Shown piece by piece: positions 8,338 to 16,715 of a stretch of DNA of 64,000 nt. Location of the stretch: contig NZ_JARJLT010000047.1 of the NCBI RefSeq assembly GCF_029335315.1, positions 1-64,000 on the forward strand. Direction: 5' to 3'. The first letter of the stretch is position 1. Every line of letters starts with the position of its first letter. Both the position numbers and the translations under genes were made by a program. The DNA comes from Pseudomonas citronellolis (GTDB lineage: Bacteria; Pseudomonadota; Gammaproteobacteria; Pseudomonadales; Pseudomonadaceae). The notes under the pieces were generated by a model. That model did not search any database and was not told the DNA's origin. It was given only the letters and a program-made list of their open reading frames with translations.

Positions 8338-9000
8338 CTAGCGCTTGCGACAGAGCCCCATGCCATCGCCCAGCGGCAACAGCGAGTAGTCCCAGCGCTC
8401 GTCCGTCTTCAGCGCCCGGTTCAGTTGCTGGATGGCGCGGGTGTCGGCGCTTTGGGGGTTTTCCTCGAGCACCCGGCCGCTCCACAGGGTGTTGTCGAAG
8501 ATCGCCAGGCCGCCCTGGCGCAGCAGGGTCGAGGCGTGCTCCAGGTAGCTTGGGTAGTTGGCCTTGTCGGCGTCGATGAAGACGATGTCGAAGCTGCCCG
8601 CCTGCCCTTCCCTTTCCAGGCCGGCCAGGGTGTCGAGGGCTGGGGCCAGGCGCAGTTCGATGCGTTCAGCCACGCCCGCTTCGCACCAGTAGCCTTGTGC
8701 GGTGGCGTTGTAGTCGCCGGGCAGGTCGCAGCAGAGGATGTGGCCGTCGTCCGGTAGCACCTCGGCCATGCACAAGGCGCTGTAGCCGGTGAAGGTGCCC
8801 ACTTCAAGGATGCGCCGCGCGCCGGCCAGCTTGACCAGCAGGGCGAGGAATTGCCCCTGCTCCGGGGCTATCTGCCAGCGCGCCGTGGGTAGCGCCGCGG
8901 TTTCCGCACGCAGGTGCGCCTTGAGCGGGGTGTCGCGCAGAGAGGTGTCGAGCAGGTACTGGTAGAGCGCGTCGTCGAGATTGAGCGTGCGCGTGGTCAT
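8338..9000 (-). CDS. Class I O-methyltransferase (caffeoyl-CoA OMT-like)
   Basis: A 220-aa SAM-dependent enzyme of methyltransferase family 3. ILEVGTFTGYSAL (residues 64-76) binds SAM, FIDADK (141-146) supplies metal-binding aspartates and IFDNTLWSG (167-175) the second metal site. Bacterial members methylate catechols or other hydroxyl groups with a divalent metal; the native substrate is unknown. GC is typical of the host, so it lies just outside the lower-GC cassette that starts at 8230. It is 15 bases downstream of the NlpC/P60 gene on the same strand and may be co-transcribed. Confidence 0.85.
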   Translation of the reverse strand: MTTRTLNLDDALYQYLLDTSLRDTPLKAHLRAETAALPTARWQIAPEQGQFLALLVKLAGARRILEVGTFTGYSALCMAEVLPDDGHILCCDLPGDYNATAQGYWCEAGVAERIELRLAPALDTLAGLEREGQAGSFDIVFIDADKANYPSYLEHASTLLRQGGLAIFDNTLWSGRVLEENPQSADTRAIQQLNRALKTDERWDYSLLPLGDGMGLCRKR

Positions 9001-9015
9001 GGGCCCTCCCGCGGA

Positions 9016-9549
9016 TCAGGGGTGGAGAGCGAGACTCTGCACCGCGAGGACGCGCTTGGCCTCCAGGAAGGCTTTCTGCCAATAGGGGCTGTCGAGGCTG
9101 TCCAGGCGTACCGTCCCGCCGGTTCTGGGCGCATGTACGAAGCGCCCCTCTCCTACATAGATGCCGGCGTGGCTGACATTACGCCCGCCGTTGGTCGCGA
9201 AGAACACCAGGTCGCCGCTCTGCAGCGATTCGCGGCCGACGTTGGGCGCGCGCATGCCGATCATCTCGCGGGTCGAGCGCGGCAGTTGCATGCCGGTGGT
9301 GTCGCGGTAGACGAAGCCGATCAGGCCACTGCAGTCGAAGCCACCATCGGGCGTGTTGCCGCCCCAGCGATAGGGCGTACCCACCAGGCCGATGGCGCGG
9401 ATCAGGACGTCGTTGGCGGCCGCGGAATCGCTCTCCATGCTGGTCGACGGAGCGTAGACCACAGGCGGCGGCGCAGGCGGCGGATGACTGGCGCAGGCGG
9501 CCAGCAGGGATATGAGTGCGAGTGCGAGAACGCGAAGGGAGGTATGCAT
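9016..9549 (-). CDS. NlpC/P60 family lipoprotein, probable peptidoglycan endopeptidase
   Basis: A 177-aa lipoprotein starting at ATG 9549. The signal peptide ends in the lipobox LAAC with Cys19 as lipidation site. A proline-rich linker precedes an NlpC/P60 domain with catalytic cysteine in FDCSGLIGF and histidine in VSHAGIY, and a third polar residue in RFVHAP. These enzymes cut between D-Glu and the diamino acid, or release stem peptides, in cell-wall remodelling. An upstream in-frame ATG at 9582 would place the signal peptide internally, so I prefer 9549. It is a tandem paralogue of the next gene. Confidence 0.85.
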   Translation of the reverse strand: MHTSLRVLALALISLLAACASHPPPAPPPVVYAPSTSMESDSAAANDVLIRAIGLVGTPYRWGGNTPDGGFDCSGLIGFVYRDTTGMQLPRSTREMIGMRAPNVGRESLQSGDLVFFATNGGRNVSHAGIYVGEGRFVHAPRTGGTVRLDSLDSPYWQKAFLEAKRVLAVQSLALHP

Positions 9550-9610
9550 GTGATGGCATCCCCGATTCAGGAATGCCATCACTGTGCACCGTCAGACGGT
9601 TAAGCGCAAT

Positions 9611-9631
9611 ACTTAAAGTAAAACTTTAAGT
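9611..9631. repeat. AT-rich perfect inverted repeat between the two NlpC/P60 genes
   Basis: Arms ACTTAAAG (9611-9618) and CTTTAAGT (9624-9631) separated by TAAAA. It directly follows the stop of the upstream lipoprotein gene and lies about 60 bases before the start of the downstream one. It could be an operator for the 9016-9549 gene; without a clear U-tract it is a poor terminator. Confidence 0.4.
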
Positions 9632-10258
9632 TTAGCGGATGACTGTCTGCCGCGCCTGGTAACCCGGCTTCAGGACGCGTTTAGCCTCCATGTAGCTCAG
9701 GCGCCAGTAGCTGTCGTCCAGATTGTCCACCCGCACACCACCACCTCGACGGCTGGCGGAGTGGATGAACTGGCCATCGCCGATATAGATGCCGGCGTGG
9801 CTGACGCGACCGCGACCACGGTTGTTGAAGAAGATCAGGTCGCCCGGGCGCAGGTCATCCTTCGAGACCAGCGGAACGTCCATGGTGATCATCTCGCGCG
9901 TGGAACGCGGAAGGTTGATCCCAGCTTCTTCGCGGAACAGGTAGCCCACGAAACCGCTGCAATCGAAACCGGTTTGTTCCGAACGGCCCCCGAAACGATA
10001 CGGCGTGCCGATCAGTTCGAATGCTCGATCCAGAATGCTGGAAACCCGCCCTGACGGATTCCCGTTGTTGTTTCCTGCCCCCTCGTCTTCTACACCCGCC
10101 AGTGTTGCCTCGTGGTGGTCAATCTGTACCCAGCTACGGGTGGTCTGCTCTACGGCGACCTGTTGTTGACCCGGCTGGGACTCTGGCGAATGGCTGGCGC
10201 AAGCGGCCAGCAGCAAGACGAAACTCATGGGCACGAGGGGTGCGAAGCGTTTAAGCAT
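9632..10258 (-). CDS. NlpC/P60 family lipoprotein, probable peptidoglycan endopeptidase (paralogue)
   Basis: A 208-aa lipoprotein with lipobox LAAC and Cys20 as the first mature residue. A low-complexity linker (about 25-70) precedes the NlpC/P60 domain: FDCSGFVGYLF holds the catalytic cysteine, RVSHAGIYIG the histidine, and QFIHSASRRGG completes the site. The last stretch YMEAKRVLKPG mirrors the FLEAKRVL end of the neighbouring protein, so the two arose by tandem duplication. Start ATG at 10258; an in-frame GTG at 10264 is possible. Role: cell-wall peptide cleavage from the outer-membrane inner leaflet, inferred from the family. Confidence 0.85.
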   Translation of the reverse strand: MLKRFAPLVPMSFVLLLAACASHSPESQPGQQQVAVEQTTRSWVQIDHHEATLAGVEDEGAGNNNGNPSGRVSSILDRAFELIGTPYRFGGRSEQTGFDCSGFVGYLFREEAGINLPRSTREMITMDVPLVSKDDLRPGDLIFFNNRGRGRVSHAGIYIGDGQFIHSASRRGGGVRVDNLDDSYWRLSYMEAKRVLKPGYQARQTVIR

Positions 10259-10329
10259 GGGCACGACCGTGTCTCATTAGTTCCATTAGCGCGCTAATGT
10301 GCCCGCTCAATCGAGGTGATGCAAGTTTT

Positions 10330-11094
10330 TTATCGAGAAATGTGACTTATCAGACGCGGCAAAATGTCTAAGGCTCGACCAACAATTCTCGCATCGACCA
10401 GCGGGCTGAGGTCGGTCAGCGCCGGATTGACTTCGGCCACGAAGCCACCGGCGGCGCGGGCGCGCAAGGCGGGCTCGACAATATAGGGGAAACTCGCGGT
10501 GGTGCCCACCAGCATCACCACATCGAACCCCTTGCGCACTTCGTGGTAGAGGCTATCGATCGCCTCCTCCGGCAGCATCTCCTCGAACAGCACCACCGGT
10601 GGCCGCAACACACCGCCGCAGCTCGCGCAACGCGGCGGCAGCGGACGCAGCAGGTGCTCCTCCAGTTCATCGCTCTGCACGCCGCACGACTGGCAGTACA
10701 GCGGCTGCAATTCGCCGTGGATCTCGATCAGCCTCTCGGCCGGCGAGCCGGCGCGCCGGTGGAAACCGTCGATGTTCTGCGTCAGCACCCAGCAGCCCGG
10801 CTTGAGCCTCTGCAGTTCGGCGATAGCCTCGTGGCCGGCGTTGGGCGCGGCGGCCAGGCACGCGCGGCCAAGCTGGGCCAGATACTTCCAGCACAATGCC
10901 GGATCGCGCCGCAGCATCGACCCGGAGATGGCCGCCTCGATGGGGATGCCCTCCTCGGTCACGCCGTTGTACAACCCGCCCAGGCCGCGATAGGTGGGCA
11001 TGCCGGAGTCGGCGGAAAGGCCCGCGCCGGTGATGACCAGGATGCGTTCGGCCCGCTGCAGGGCGTCGGCGAGTTCGGCGAAGGGCGTATCCAT
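10330..11094 (-). CDS. Sir2-family NAD-dependent protein deacylase
   Basis: A 254-aa sirtuin. The NAD-binding motif ITGAGLSADSGMPTYRG spans residues 21-37, TQNIDGFH supplies the catalytic pocket, EIHGEL holds the general-base histidine, and two pairs CQSCG and CASCG form the structural zinc site. Sirtuins remove acyl groups from lysine at the cost of NAD. It is slightly shorter and more divergent in the middle than E. coli CobB, and lacks the Tyr/Arg signature I would expect of a dedicated desuccinylase, so acyl preference is open. It sits 12 bases downstream of ddaR on the same strand and may be read through from it. Confidence 0.85.
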   Translation of the reverse strand: MDTPFAELADALQRAERILVITGAGLSADSGMPTYRGLGGLYNGVTEEGIPIEAAISGSMLRRDPALCWKYLAQLGRACLAAAPNAGHEAIAELQRLKPGCWVLTQNIDGFHRRAGSPAERLIEIHGELQPLYCQSCGVQSDELEEHLLRPLPPRCASCGGVLRPPVVLFEEMLPEEAIDSLYHEVRKGFDVVMLVGTTASFPYIVEPALRARAAGGFVAEVNPALTDLSPLVDARIVGRALDILPRLISHISR

Positions 11095-11106
11095 GGCGGG
11101 CTCCTG

Positions 11107-12501
11107 TCAGGTGAACGAGCGATTCTCGCGGGGTGTCGGCAGCCCCAGGCGGCGCAGGCGGCCGAGCAGGGTCGTGCGGGGTATGTCCAGGCGCGCGGCG
11201 GCCAGGGAAAGGTTGCCGCGCGCTTCGTGCAACGCCTCATGTATCAGCTTGCGCTCCTGCTCCGCCAGCCTTTCGCGCAGGCTCCCGGCTGCCGAGGATG
11301 AAGGCTCGGCGACGGGAGTACCGTCCTCGTCGTCGGCGAACACCAGCGTGTCGAGCACCGCCTCGTCGCCGACGTGCAGGAGCAGGCTGCGGCGGATCAC
11401 GTTTTCCAGCTGGCGGACGTTGCCCGGCCAGGCGCATTCGCGCAGGCGCGCCAGGGCCGCCGGCCCCAGACTGGTGATGCGTGGGTTGAGGTTGGCCGCG
11501 TCGCGCCGGACGAACAACCGCGCCAACAGCTCCACGTCGCCCGGCCGCTCGCGCAGCGGCGGAATGCTCAGGCAGGCGACGTTGAGCCGGTAGTAGAGGT
11601 CTTCGCGCAGGCGACCGGCGGCGATCGCCTGGCGCGGCGCCTGGTTGCTCGCCGCGATCAGGCGAACGTCGGCGCGCTGGGCGTTCAGGCTACCCAGCGG
11701 CAGGTAGCTGCCGTCCTGCAACACCCGCAGCAGCTTGCTCTGCAGCGCCAGGGGCATGGAGTTGATTTCGTCGAGGAACAGGCTGCCGCCTTCGGCCATG
11801 GCGAACATGCCCTTGCGGTTCTCCGCGCCGGTGAACGCGCCCCGCGTGGTGCCGAACAGAGTGCTTTCCAGCAGGGTCTCCGGGATGGCCGCGCAATTCA
11901 GGCTGATCAGCGGCCCGGCGCGCCGGGGGCTCAGGGTGTGGGCACGGCGGGCGAAGAGTTCCTTGCCGGTGCCGGTTTCGCCATGGATCAGCAATGGCAG
12001 CTCGGTGGCGGCGAAGACATCCAGCCGCCGCAGCTGCTGCAGCATACCGGGATCGCCGCTGGGAATGCTCGGGCCCTCCGCCTCGCCGGCGGACGCCGGC
12101 TTATCGGCCACCACTTCGCCCAGCTCCATCGCACCGACCAGCTCGCCGCCCCGGCCGTGCAGCGGGATCGCCCGATGGCGGTACTGCAACAGTTCGCCGC
12201 CGGCACCGACGTAGGCCTGCACGGTGTCGAAGGACGGACGCCCGTCCGCCAGGCAGCGCAGCAAGGTGCTCTGCTCCGCGCTCAACCAGGGCGCGCTTTC
12301 CAGCACGTGCATGCCCAGTACCTGTTGCGGATCGAGGCCGTCCAGCGCGCCGCTGGCCTGGTTGTAGTAGACGAAGCGGCCGGCGGGATCGACCACCGTG
12401 ACCGGTTGCCGCAGTCCGTCGAAAATCGGCCGCAGGCAACGCACCAGCCACGCAAGCTCACCGTCAGCCGGGTCTTGCGACGATTCATCGACAGGATTCA
12501 T
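11107..12501 (-). CDS. ddaR: Sigma-54 dependent transcriptional activator, DdaR-like
   Basis: A 464-aa enhancer-binding protein. An N-terminal PAS-like domain (about residues 18-130) senses a signal. The AAA+ domain follows: Walker A GETGTGKE (about 173), the sigma-54 contact loop GAFTGA (about 220), Walker B GGSLFLDEI, and a sensor region RLNVACLSIPPLRERPGD. A Fis-type helix-turn-helix (NLSLAAARLDIPRTTLLGRL) ends the protein. It is divergent from ddaH, and in P. aeruginosa DdaR activates dimethylarginine use; I assign the name from architecture and this neighbourhood. Direct repeats at 12533-12558 lie between the genes. Confidence 0.8.
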   Translation of the reverse strand: MNPVDESSQDPADGELAWLVRCLRPIFDGLRQPVTVVDPAGRFVYYNQASGALDGLDPQQVLGMHVLESAPWLSAEQSTLLRCLADGRPSFDTVQAYVGAGGELLQYRHRAIPLHGRGGELVGAMELGEVVADKPASAGEAEGPSIPSGDPGMLQQLRRLDVFAATELPLLIHGETGTGKELFARRAHTLSPRRAGPLISLNCAAIPETLLESTLFGTTRGAFTGAENRKGMFAMAEGGSLFLDEINSMPLALQSKLLRVLQDGSYLPLGSLNAQRADVRLIAASNQAPRQAIAAGRLREDLYYRLNVACLSIPPLRERPGDVELLARLFVRRDAANLNPRITSLGPAALARLRECAWPGNVRQLENVIRRSLLLHVGDEAVLDTLVFADDEDGTPVAEPSSSAAGSLRERLAEQERKLIHEALHEARGNLSLAAARLDIPRTTLLGRLRRLGLPTPRENRSFT

Positions 12502-12532
12502 GGCCAGCCCAGTCCTTCAGCTTTGTCTTAAC

Positions 12533-12558
12533 TTCGACGATTGTCGCAATTTCGACGA
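12533..12558. promoter_or_regulatory. Candidate DdaR upstream activating sequence (two direct repeats)
   Basis: The octamer TTCGACGA occurs at 12533-12540 and again at 12551-12558, 18 bases apart, with the related TTGTCGCAA between them. It lies about 95-120 bases upstream of the sigma-54 promoter of ddaH and 32 bases before the ddaR start, a fitting place for an enhancer that could also control ddaR itself. Confidence 0.45.
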
Positions 12559-12652
12559 AAGCCGCCAACGTCCTTCATCCTCGATGACCGGCCGGAGCCC
12601 GCCAGGCCCCGATTCCACGGGCGCCCTCCCCGGCCAGAGGCACGCCCCGGCC

Positions 12653-12668
12653 TGGCGCGTGACTTGCA
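12653..12668 (+). promoter_or_regulatory. Sigma-54 promoter of ddaH
   Basis: TGGCGC, five bases, then TTGCA: one mismatch from the TGGCAC-N5-TTGCA consensus, with the invariant GG and GC at correct spacing. It lies 33 bases before the ddaH start, next to a gene for a sigma-54 activator. Confidence 0.75.
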
Positions 12669-12701
12669 CCGTCCTGCGCATACCCCGCAAGAGAAACCAG
12701 C

Positions 12702-13466
12702 ATGTTCAAGCACATCATCGCCCGCACCCCCGCCCGCTCGCTGATCGACGGCCTGACCTCCGCCCATCTCGGCAAACCGGACTACGCCAAGGCCCTCGAC
12801 CAGCACAACGCCTACATTCGCGCCCTGCAGACCTGCGAGGTCGACATCACCCTGCTGCCGCCGGACGAGGACTTCCCCGACTCGGTGTTCGTCGAGGACC
12901 CGGTGCTCTGCACCTCGCGCTGCGCGATCATCACCCGCCCGGGCGCGGAGTCGCGGCGCGGCGAGACGGCGATCATCGAGGAGACCATCCAGCGCTTCTA
13001 CCCCGGCCGCGTCGAACGCATCGAGGCGCCCGGCACCGTGGAAGCCGGCGACATCATGATGGTCGGCGAGCACTTCTATATAGGCGAGTCGGCACGCACC
13101 AACGCCGAGGGCGCGCGGCAGATGATCGCCCTCCTCGAGAAGCACGGTTTCACGGGTTCGGTGGTGCGCCTGGAGAAGGTGCTGCACCTGAAGACCGGCT
13201 TGGCCTACCTGGAGAACGGCAACCTGCTGGCCGCCGGCGAGTTCGTCGACAAGCCGGAATTCCAGCACCTGAACATCATCGAGATACCCGAGGAAGAGGC
13301 CTACGCGGCGAACTGCATCTGGGTCAACGGCCGGGTGATCATGCCGGCCGGCTACCCGCGCACGCGGGACAGGATCGCCGCGCTGGGCTACCAGGTGATC
13401 GAGGTCGACAGCTCCGAGTACCGCAAGATCGACGGCGGCGTCAGCTGCATGTCCCTGCGTTTCTGA
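12702..13466 (+). CDS. ddaH: Dimethylarginine dimethylaminohydrolase
   Basis: A 254-aa enzyme that hydrolyses N-omega-methylated arginines to citrulline and a methylamine. Counting from ATG 12702, the catalytic residues fall exactly where they do in the P. aeruginosa enzyme: Glu114 (GTVEAGD), His162 (VLHLKTG) and Cys249 (GGVSCMS). The substrate-binding DSVFVEDP segment is at 60-67. The sigma-54 promoter and divergent ddaR show it is switched on by its substrate. The product citrulline would enter arginine catabolism. Length and active site are intact. Confidence 0.93.
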   Translation: MFKHIIARTPARSLIDGLTSAHLGKPDYAKALDQHNAYIRALQTCEVDITLLPPDEDFPDSVFVEDPVLCTSRCAIITRPGAESRRGETAIIEETIQRFYPGRVERIEAPGTVEAGDIMMVGEHFYIGESARTNAEGARQMIALLEKHGFTGSVVRLEKVLHLKTGLAYLENGNLLAAGEFVDKPEFQHLNIIEIPEEEAYAANCIWVNGRVIMPAGYPRTRDRIAALGYQVIEVDSSEYRKIDGGVSCMSLRF

Positions 13467-13473
13467 CGGCCCG

Positions 13474-14145
13474 TCAGTGGTTGACCGTGTGCGCCAGCAT
13501 CACCGAGAGCTGGCACAGCGGTCGGCCGCTCTGTTCGTGCCAGGCGTTGAAGGCGGCCTGCACGGCGGCGAGGTCCTTCTGGCTGGTCGGCGCCTTGTCG
13601 ATGATTTCCTGCGCCTTGAGCGCGGCGACCATGTCGTCGGTGGGGATGAAGGTGTCCTTGCCGGCCATGCGCAGGAAGCGCGGCGCCGACAGCCCGCCGA
13701 GCTGGTTGCCGCGCTTGGCCAGCAGCTTCCACAGGCCAACGATGTCGGTCACCGGCCAGTCCGCCAGCAGCTTGCCGAAGCTACCGTACTCGCGGGCGAC
13801 GTCGAGGACCATCTGGGCGTTGCGCGGCACGCTCTTGAGCTTGCCCAGGTGGCGGATCAGGCGGGCGTCCTGCATGAGATTTTCCAGGCGCTCGCCGCCC
13901 ATCAGCACGACCTTCTCCGGGTCGAAGCCGAAGAACACCTCCTCGAAGGCCGGCCACTTGGCGTCCACCAGGCTGTGCTTGAGGCCGGCGCGGAAGATCC
14001 GCAGGCTGAGCAGCGACAGGTAGCGGTCGTCACCCAGCGCGGCCAGCTCGGCCGGGCTTTTCGGCTGCGGCAGGCGCGCCTCCAGGGCCGCCACCGAGCC
14101 GAAGCGGTTCAGGCAGTATTCGTACAGCCATTGGTAGTCGCGCAT
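13474..14145 (-). CDS. Tag-like HhH DNA glycosylase family protein (divergent)
   Basis: A 223-aa protein. The segment from about residue 62 (DAKWPAFEEVFFGFDPEKV, then LMQDARLIRHLGKLKSV) matches the core of DNA-3-methyladenine glycosylase I. It differs from E. coli Tag in that the N-terminal Cys/His and C-terminal His/Cys that bind zinc are not visible. Instead there is a segment with PRFLRMAGKDTFIPTDD and a longer C-terminus. It may remove alkylated bases with altered specificity, or be a Tag paralogue. It runs on the same strand as ttcA and starts 13 bases after it, so they are probably co-transcribed. Confidence 0.75.
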   Translation of the reverse strand: MRDYQWLYEYCLNRFGSVAALEARLPQPKSPAELAALGDDRYLSLLSLRIFRAGLKHSLVDAKWPAFEEVFFGFDPEKVVLMGGERLENLMQDARLIRHLGKLKSVPRNAQMVLDVAREYGSFGKLLADWPVTDIVGLWKLLAKRGNQLGGLSAPRFLRMAGKDTFIPTDDMVAALKAQEIIDKAPTSQKDLAAVQAAFNAWHEQSGRPLCQLSVMLAHTVNH

Positions 14146-14158
14146 CGCCCTTCCTTTA

Positions 14159-14986
14159 TTACAGGTTCATCACGTCGAGGAAGCGCGGCGTGGCGTTGTC
14201 GTCGATGCGCAGGCTGGCGAAGTCGAACAGGTTGCGGTCGGCCAGTTGCGAGGGCACCACGTTCTGCAGGGCGCGGAACATGATTTCGACGCGGCCCGGC
14301 GTCTTGCGCTCCCACTCCAGCAGCATCTCCTTGACCACCTGGCGCTGCAGGTTCTCCTGCGAGCCGCAGAGGTTGCACGGGATGATCGGGAATTCCTTGA
14401 GCACCGAGTAGGCCTCGATGTCCTTCTCGTTGCAGTAGGCCAGCGGGCGGATCACCACGTTGCGGCCGTCGTCGGAGAGCAGCTTGGGCGGCATGGCCTT
14501 GAGGGTGCCGCCGTAGAACATGTTGAGGAAGAAGGTTTCCAGGATGTCGTCGCGGTGGTGCCCCAGCGCCATCTTGGTCGCGCCGATCTCGTCGGCGTAG
14601 GTGTAGAGGGTGCCGCGGCGCAGGCGCGAGCACAGCGAGCAGGTGGTCTTGCCCTCCGGGATCTTCTCCTTCACCACCGAGTAGGTGTCCTTCTCGATGA
14701 TGTGGTACTGCACGCCGATGGATTCCAGGTAGGCGGGCAGCACGTGCTCGGGAAAGCCCGGCTGCTTCTGGTCCATGTTCACGGCGACGATCTCGAACTG
14801 GATCGGCGCGACCTTCTGCAGGTACAGCAGGACGTCGAGCATGGTGTAGCTGTCCTTGCCGCCGGACAGGCAGACCATCACCTTGTCGCCGTCTTCGATC
14901 ATGTTGAAATCGGCGATGGCTTCGCCAACCTGGCGACGCAGGCGCTTCTGCAGTTTGTTCTGGTTGACCGAAAGGGTGCTGGCCAT
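14159..14986 (-). CDS. ttcA: tRNA 2-thiocytidine(32) synthetase
   Basis: A 275-aa enzyme that thiolates C32 of certain tRNAs using ATP, an iron-sulfur cluster and a persulfide donor. The PP-loop [10 protein letters not shown] lies near residues 44-53; the cysteine pairs [10 protein letters not shown] (about 126) and CNLCGS (about 217) bind or support the [4Fe-4S] cluster; GHHRDD is also conserved. I start at ATG 14986 ([11 protein letters not shown]), where family similarity begins; longer in-frame extension upstream is not conserved in appearance. It is the first gene of a unit with the Tag-like gene and is divergent from the J-domain gene. Confidence 0.92.
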   Translation of the reverse strand: MASTLSVNQNKLQKRLRRQVGEAIADFNMIEDGDKVMVCLSGGKDSYTMLDVLLYLQKVAPIQFEIVAVNMDQKQPGFPEHVLPAYLESIGVQYHIIEKDTYSVVKEKIPEGKTTCSLCSRLRRGTLYTYADEIGATKMALGHHRDDILETFFLNMFYGGTLKAMPPKLLSDDGRNVVIRPLAYCNEKDIEAYSVLKEFPIIPCNLCGSQENLQRQVVKEMLLEWERKTPGRVEIMFRALQNVVPSQLADRNLFDFASLRIDDNATPRFLDVMNL

Positions 14987-15086
14987 GGTGCTGTGGAATC
15001 CGGGGTAAGACGAAAAGCTGGGCATTTTACGCGCAAAGCGACGCGTACCCCAGCCCCATCCGTAGGCTGATGCTAGGCTGAGGCCT

Positions 15087-15683
15087 ATGACCCCCGACCT
15101 CGACGCCCGCCTCGACCTCGCCGGGCAGCTGCTCGAACTGCTGCGCGCCGCGCCCGAAGGCCTTTCCGAGTACCAGTTGATCCAGCAATTGAAGGCGCGC
15201 CACTCCACCCACGTGCCGCACCTGCCGCTGATCGACAAGCTGGTGCTGTTCCGCACCCACTTCCTGGTGTTCAACGCCCTCTACCGCTTGCGCGACCAAC
15301 TGTGCGCCGAGCAGAGCGGCTACCTGCAGATCGGCCCGCTGCAGATCGGCCTGCTGCCCTGGCAGCCCGGCGCGCCCGGCCTGGTGGAGAGCGACCCGCT
15401 GCGCGCCTATTACCTGGACGAGAGCAACCTGCGCGACACCACCGAGCGCGACGTGGAGAAGCTTTTGGAAAGCTTCTGGACGCGCATGCAGGGCGACGGC
15501 GAGAAGGCCGCCGCGCTGGCCCTGTTCGAGCTGGAGGACGGCCCGGTGGACTACGCGCTGATCAAGCTGCGCTACCGCCAGCTGGTCAGCCTGCACCACC
15601 CGGATCGCGGCGGCAGCACCACGCGTTTGCAGTCGATCAACAAGGCGATGGAAATTCTGGAGCGCTATTACAGCCGCCCATGA
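15087..15683 (+). CDS. DnaJ-related protein with C-terminal J domain
   Basis: A 198-aa protein. The N-terminal two thirds is the DNA-J-related domain ([20 protein letters not shown] and onward), and the C-terminal part is a compact J domain with the HPD motif in SLHHPDRGG near residue 171. J domains stimulate the ATPase of DnaK-type chaperones; the N-terminal part is of unknown function and presumably picks the client. The order is unusual, since J domains are mostly N-terminal. It is divergent from ttcA with a 100-base shared promoter region. Confidence 0.8.
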   Translation: MTPDLDARLDLAGQLLELLRAAPEGLSEYQLIQQLKARHSTHVPHLPLIDKLVLFRTHFLVFNALYRLRDQLCAEQSGYLQIGPLQIGLLPWQPGAPGLVESDPLRAYYLDESNLRDTTERDVEKLLESFWTRMQGDGEKAAALALFELEDGPVDYALIKLRYRQLVSLHHPDRGGSTTRLQSINKAMEILERYYSRP

Positions 15684-15844
15684 AGCTCCGATTTGCTCTA
15701 ACCCCACGCGGGACGTGGCCTCCAGGGCTTTCCTATACTGCGACACAGAGTCGCACGAGTCTGACGGGCACCGGTTGACGCTGTCCACGCGTCCCCGGCG
15801 CGGCGCTGGGAGGCGGCTCGCATAATAACGAGGAGGTTGCCGAG

Positions 15845-16441
15845 ATGATCCATCATGTGTGGGGGCTCTTCACCCATCCCGATCAGGAATGGCAGGAAAT
15901 CCGCGGCGAGGAAGAAAGCATCAGCCACATGTATCTGACCCATGTGCTGATTTTGGCTGCCATCCCGGTCATCTGCGCCTACGTAGGCACCACCCAGGTG
16001 GGTTGGGTGCTGGGTGGCGGAGGACCGGTCAAGCTGACACCCGCCAGCGCGATCCAGCTGACGATACTCACCTACATCGCCATGCTCGCCGGCGTCGCCG
16101 TGATGGGCGCCTTCATCCACTGGATGGCGCGTACCTACGACGCCACCCCAAGCATGACCCAGTGCATCGTGTTCGCTGCCTACACGGCGACCCCGCTGTT
16201 CATCGGTGGCGTGGCCGCGCTCTACCCGCACCTGTGGCTGGGCATGATCATCGGCACCGCGGCCATCTGCTACACGGTCTACCTGCTCTATGTGGGGATT
16301 CCGGCCTTCATGAGCATTCCCAAGGACGAAGGCTTCCTGTTCTCCAGCTCGGTGCTGGCGGTGGGCCTGGTGGTGCTGGTGGCGATGATGGCGCTGTCGG
16401 TGATTCTCTGGGGCAGCGGCGTGGGCCCGGAATACACCTGA
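15845..16441 (+). CDS. Yip1-family inner-membrane protein
   Basis: A 198-aa protein with about five hydrophobic helices and a short N-terminal cytoplasmic segment (HHVWGLFTHPDQEWQEI). This start pattern and topology match the bacterial Yip1/DUF1282 family, whose function is unknown. The ATG at 15845 has a strong AGGAGG upstream. It is a single-gene unit followed by a good terminator. I cannot assign a role. Confidence 0.75.
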   Translation: MIHHVWGLFTHPDQEWQEIRGEEESISHMYLTHVLILAAIPVICAYVGTTQVGWVLGGGGPVKLTPASAIQLTILTYIAMLAGVAVMGAFIHWMARTYDATPSMTQCIVFAAYTATPLFIGGVAALYPHLWLGMIIGTAAICYTVYLLYVGIPAFMSIPKDEGFLFSSSVLAVGLVVLVAMMALSVILWGSGVGPEYT

Positions 16442-16461
16442 CCCTCGACAACCGAATGCAG

Positions 16462-16486
16462 ACCGGGCCCCAGTGGCCCGGTTTTC
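16462..16486 (+). terminator. Rho-independent terminator after the Yip1-family gene
   Basis: Stem ACCGGGCC (16462-16469), five-base loop, GGCCCGGT (16475-16482), then TTT. It lies 20 bases after the stop codon. Confidence 0.85.
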
Positions 16487-16539
16487 GTTGGGGCTGCGAA
16501 AGGCGGGCGCGCCCGCGAAGACAACCGATTCAACCCCGC

Positions 16540-16585
16540 GTAGGAGCGGGCCATGCCCGCGATCGCGCGCATGGCGCGCTCCTAC
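16540..16585. repeat. REP palindrome, family A
   Basis: Begins GTAGGAGCGGGCCATGCC and ends GCGCGCTCCTAC, so the ends are inverted copies. The same element recurs at 44324, 52086 and 58339 with small changes. It lies in the spacer before the SprT gene. Confidence 0.8.
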
Positions 16586-16715
16586 GGTCAGGCCCCCTCC
16601 CCGCGAAGCCTTGCCTGAAACTGCGCAGCGCTTGCCCGAAACTGCATGGCGGACGAGCGGCCTGCAGAATGCCTGCGGCTCCGGCATAATCGGCAGCCGC
16701 CGGAGAAAATACTGT

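Noticed and set aside
14987-15274. N-terminal extension of ttcA to an upstream in-frame start.
   Set aside because: The extra residues overlap the divergent J-domain gene and do not resemble TtcA; ATG 14986 fits the family start.
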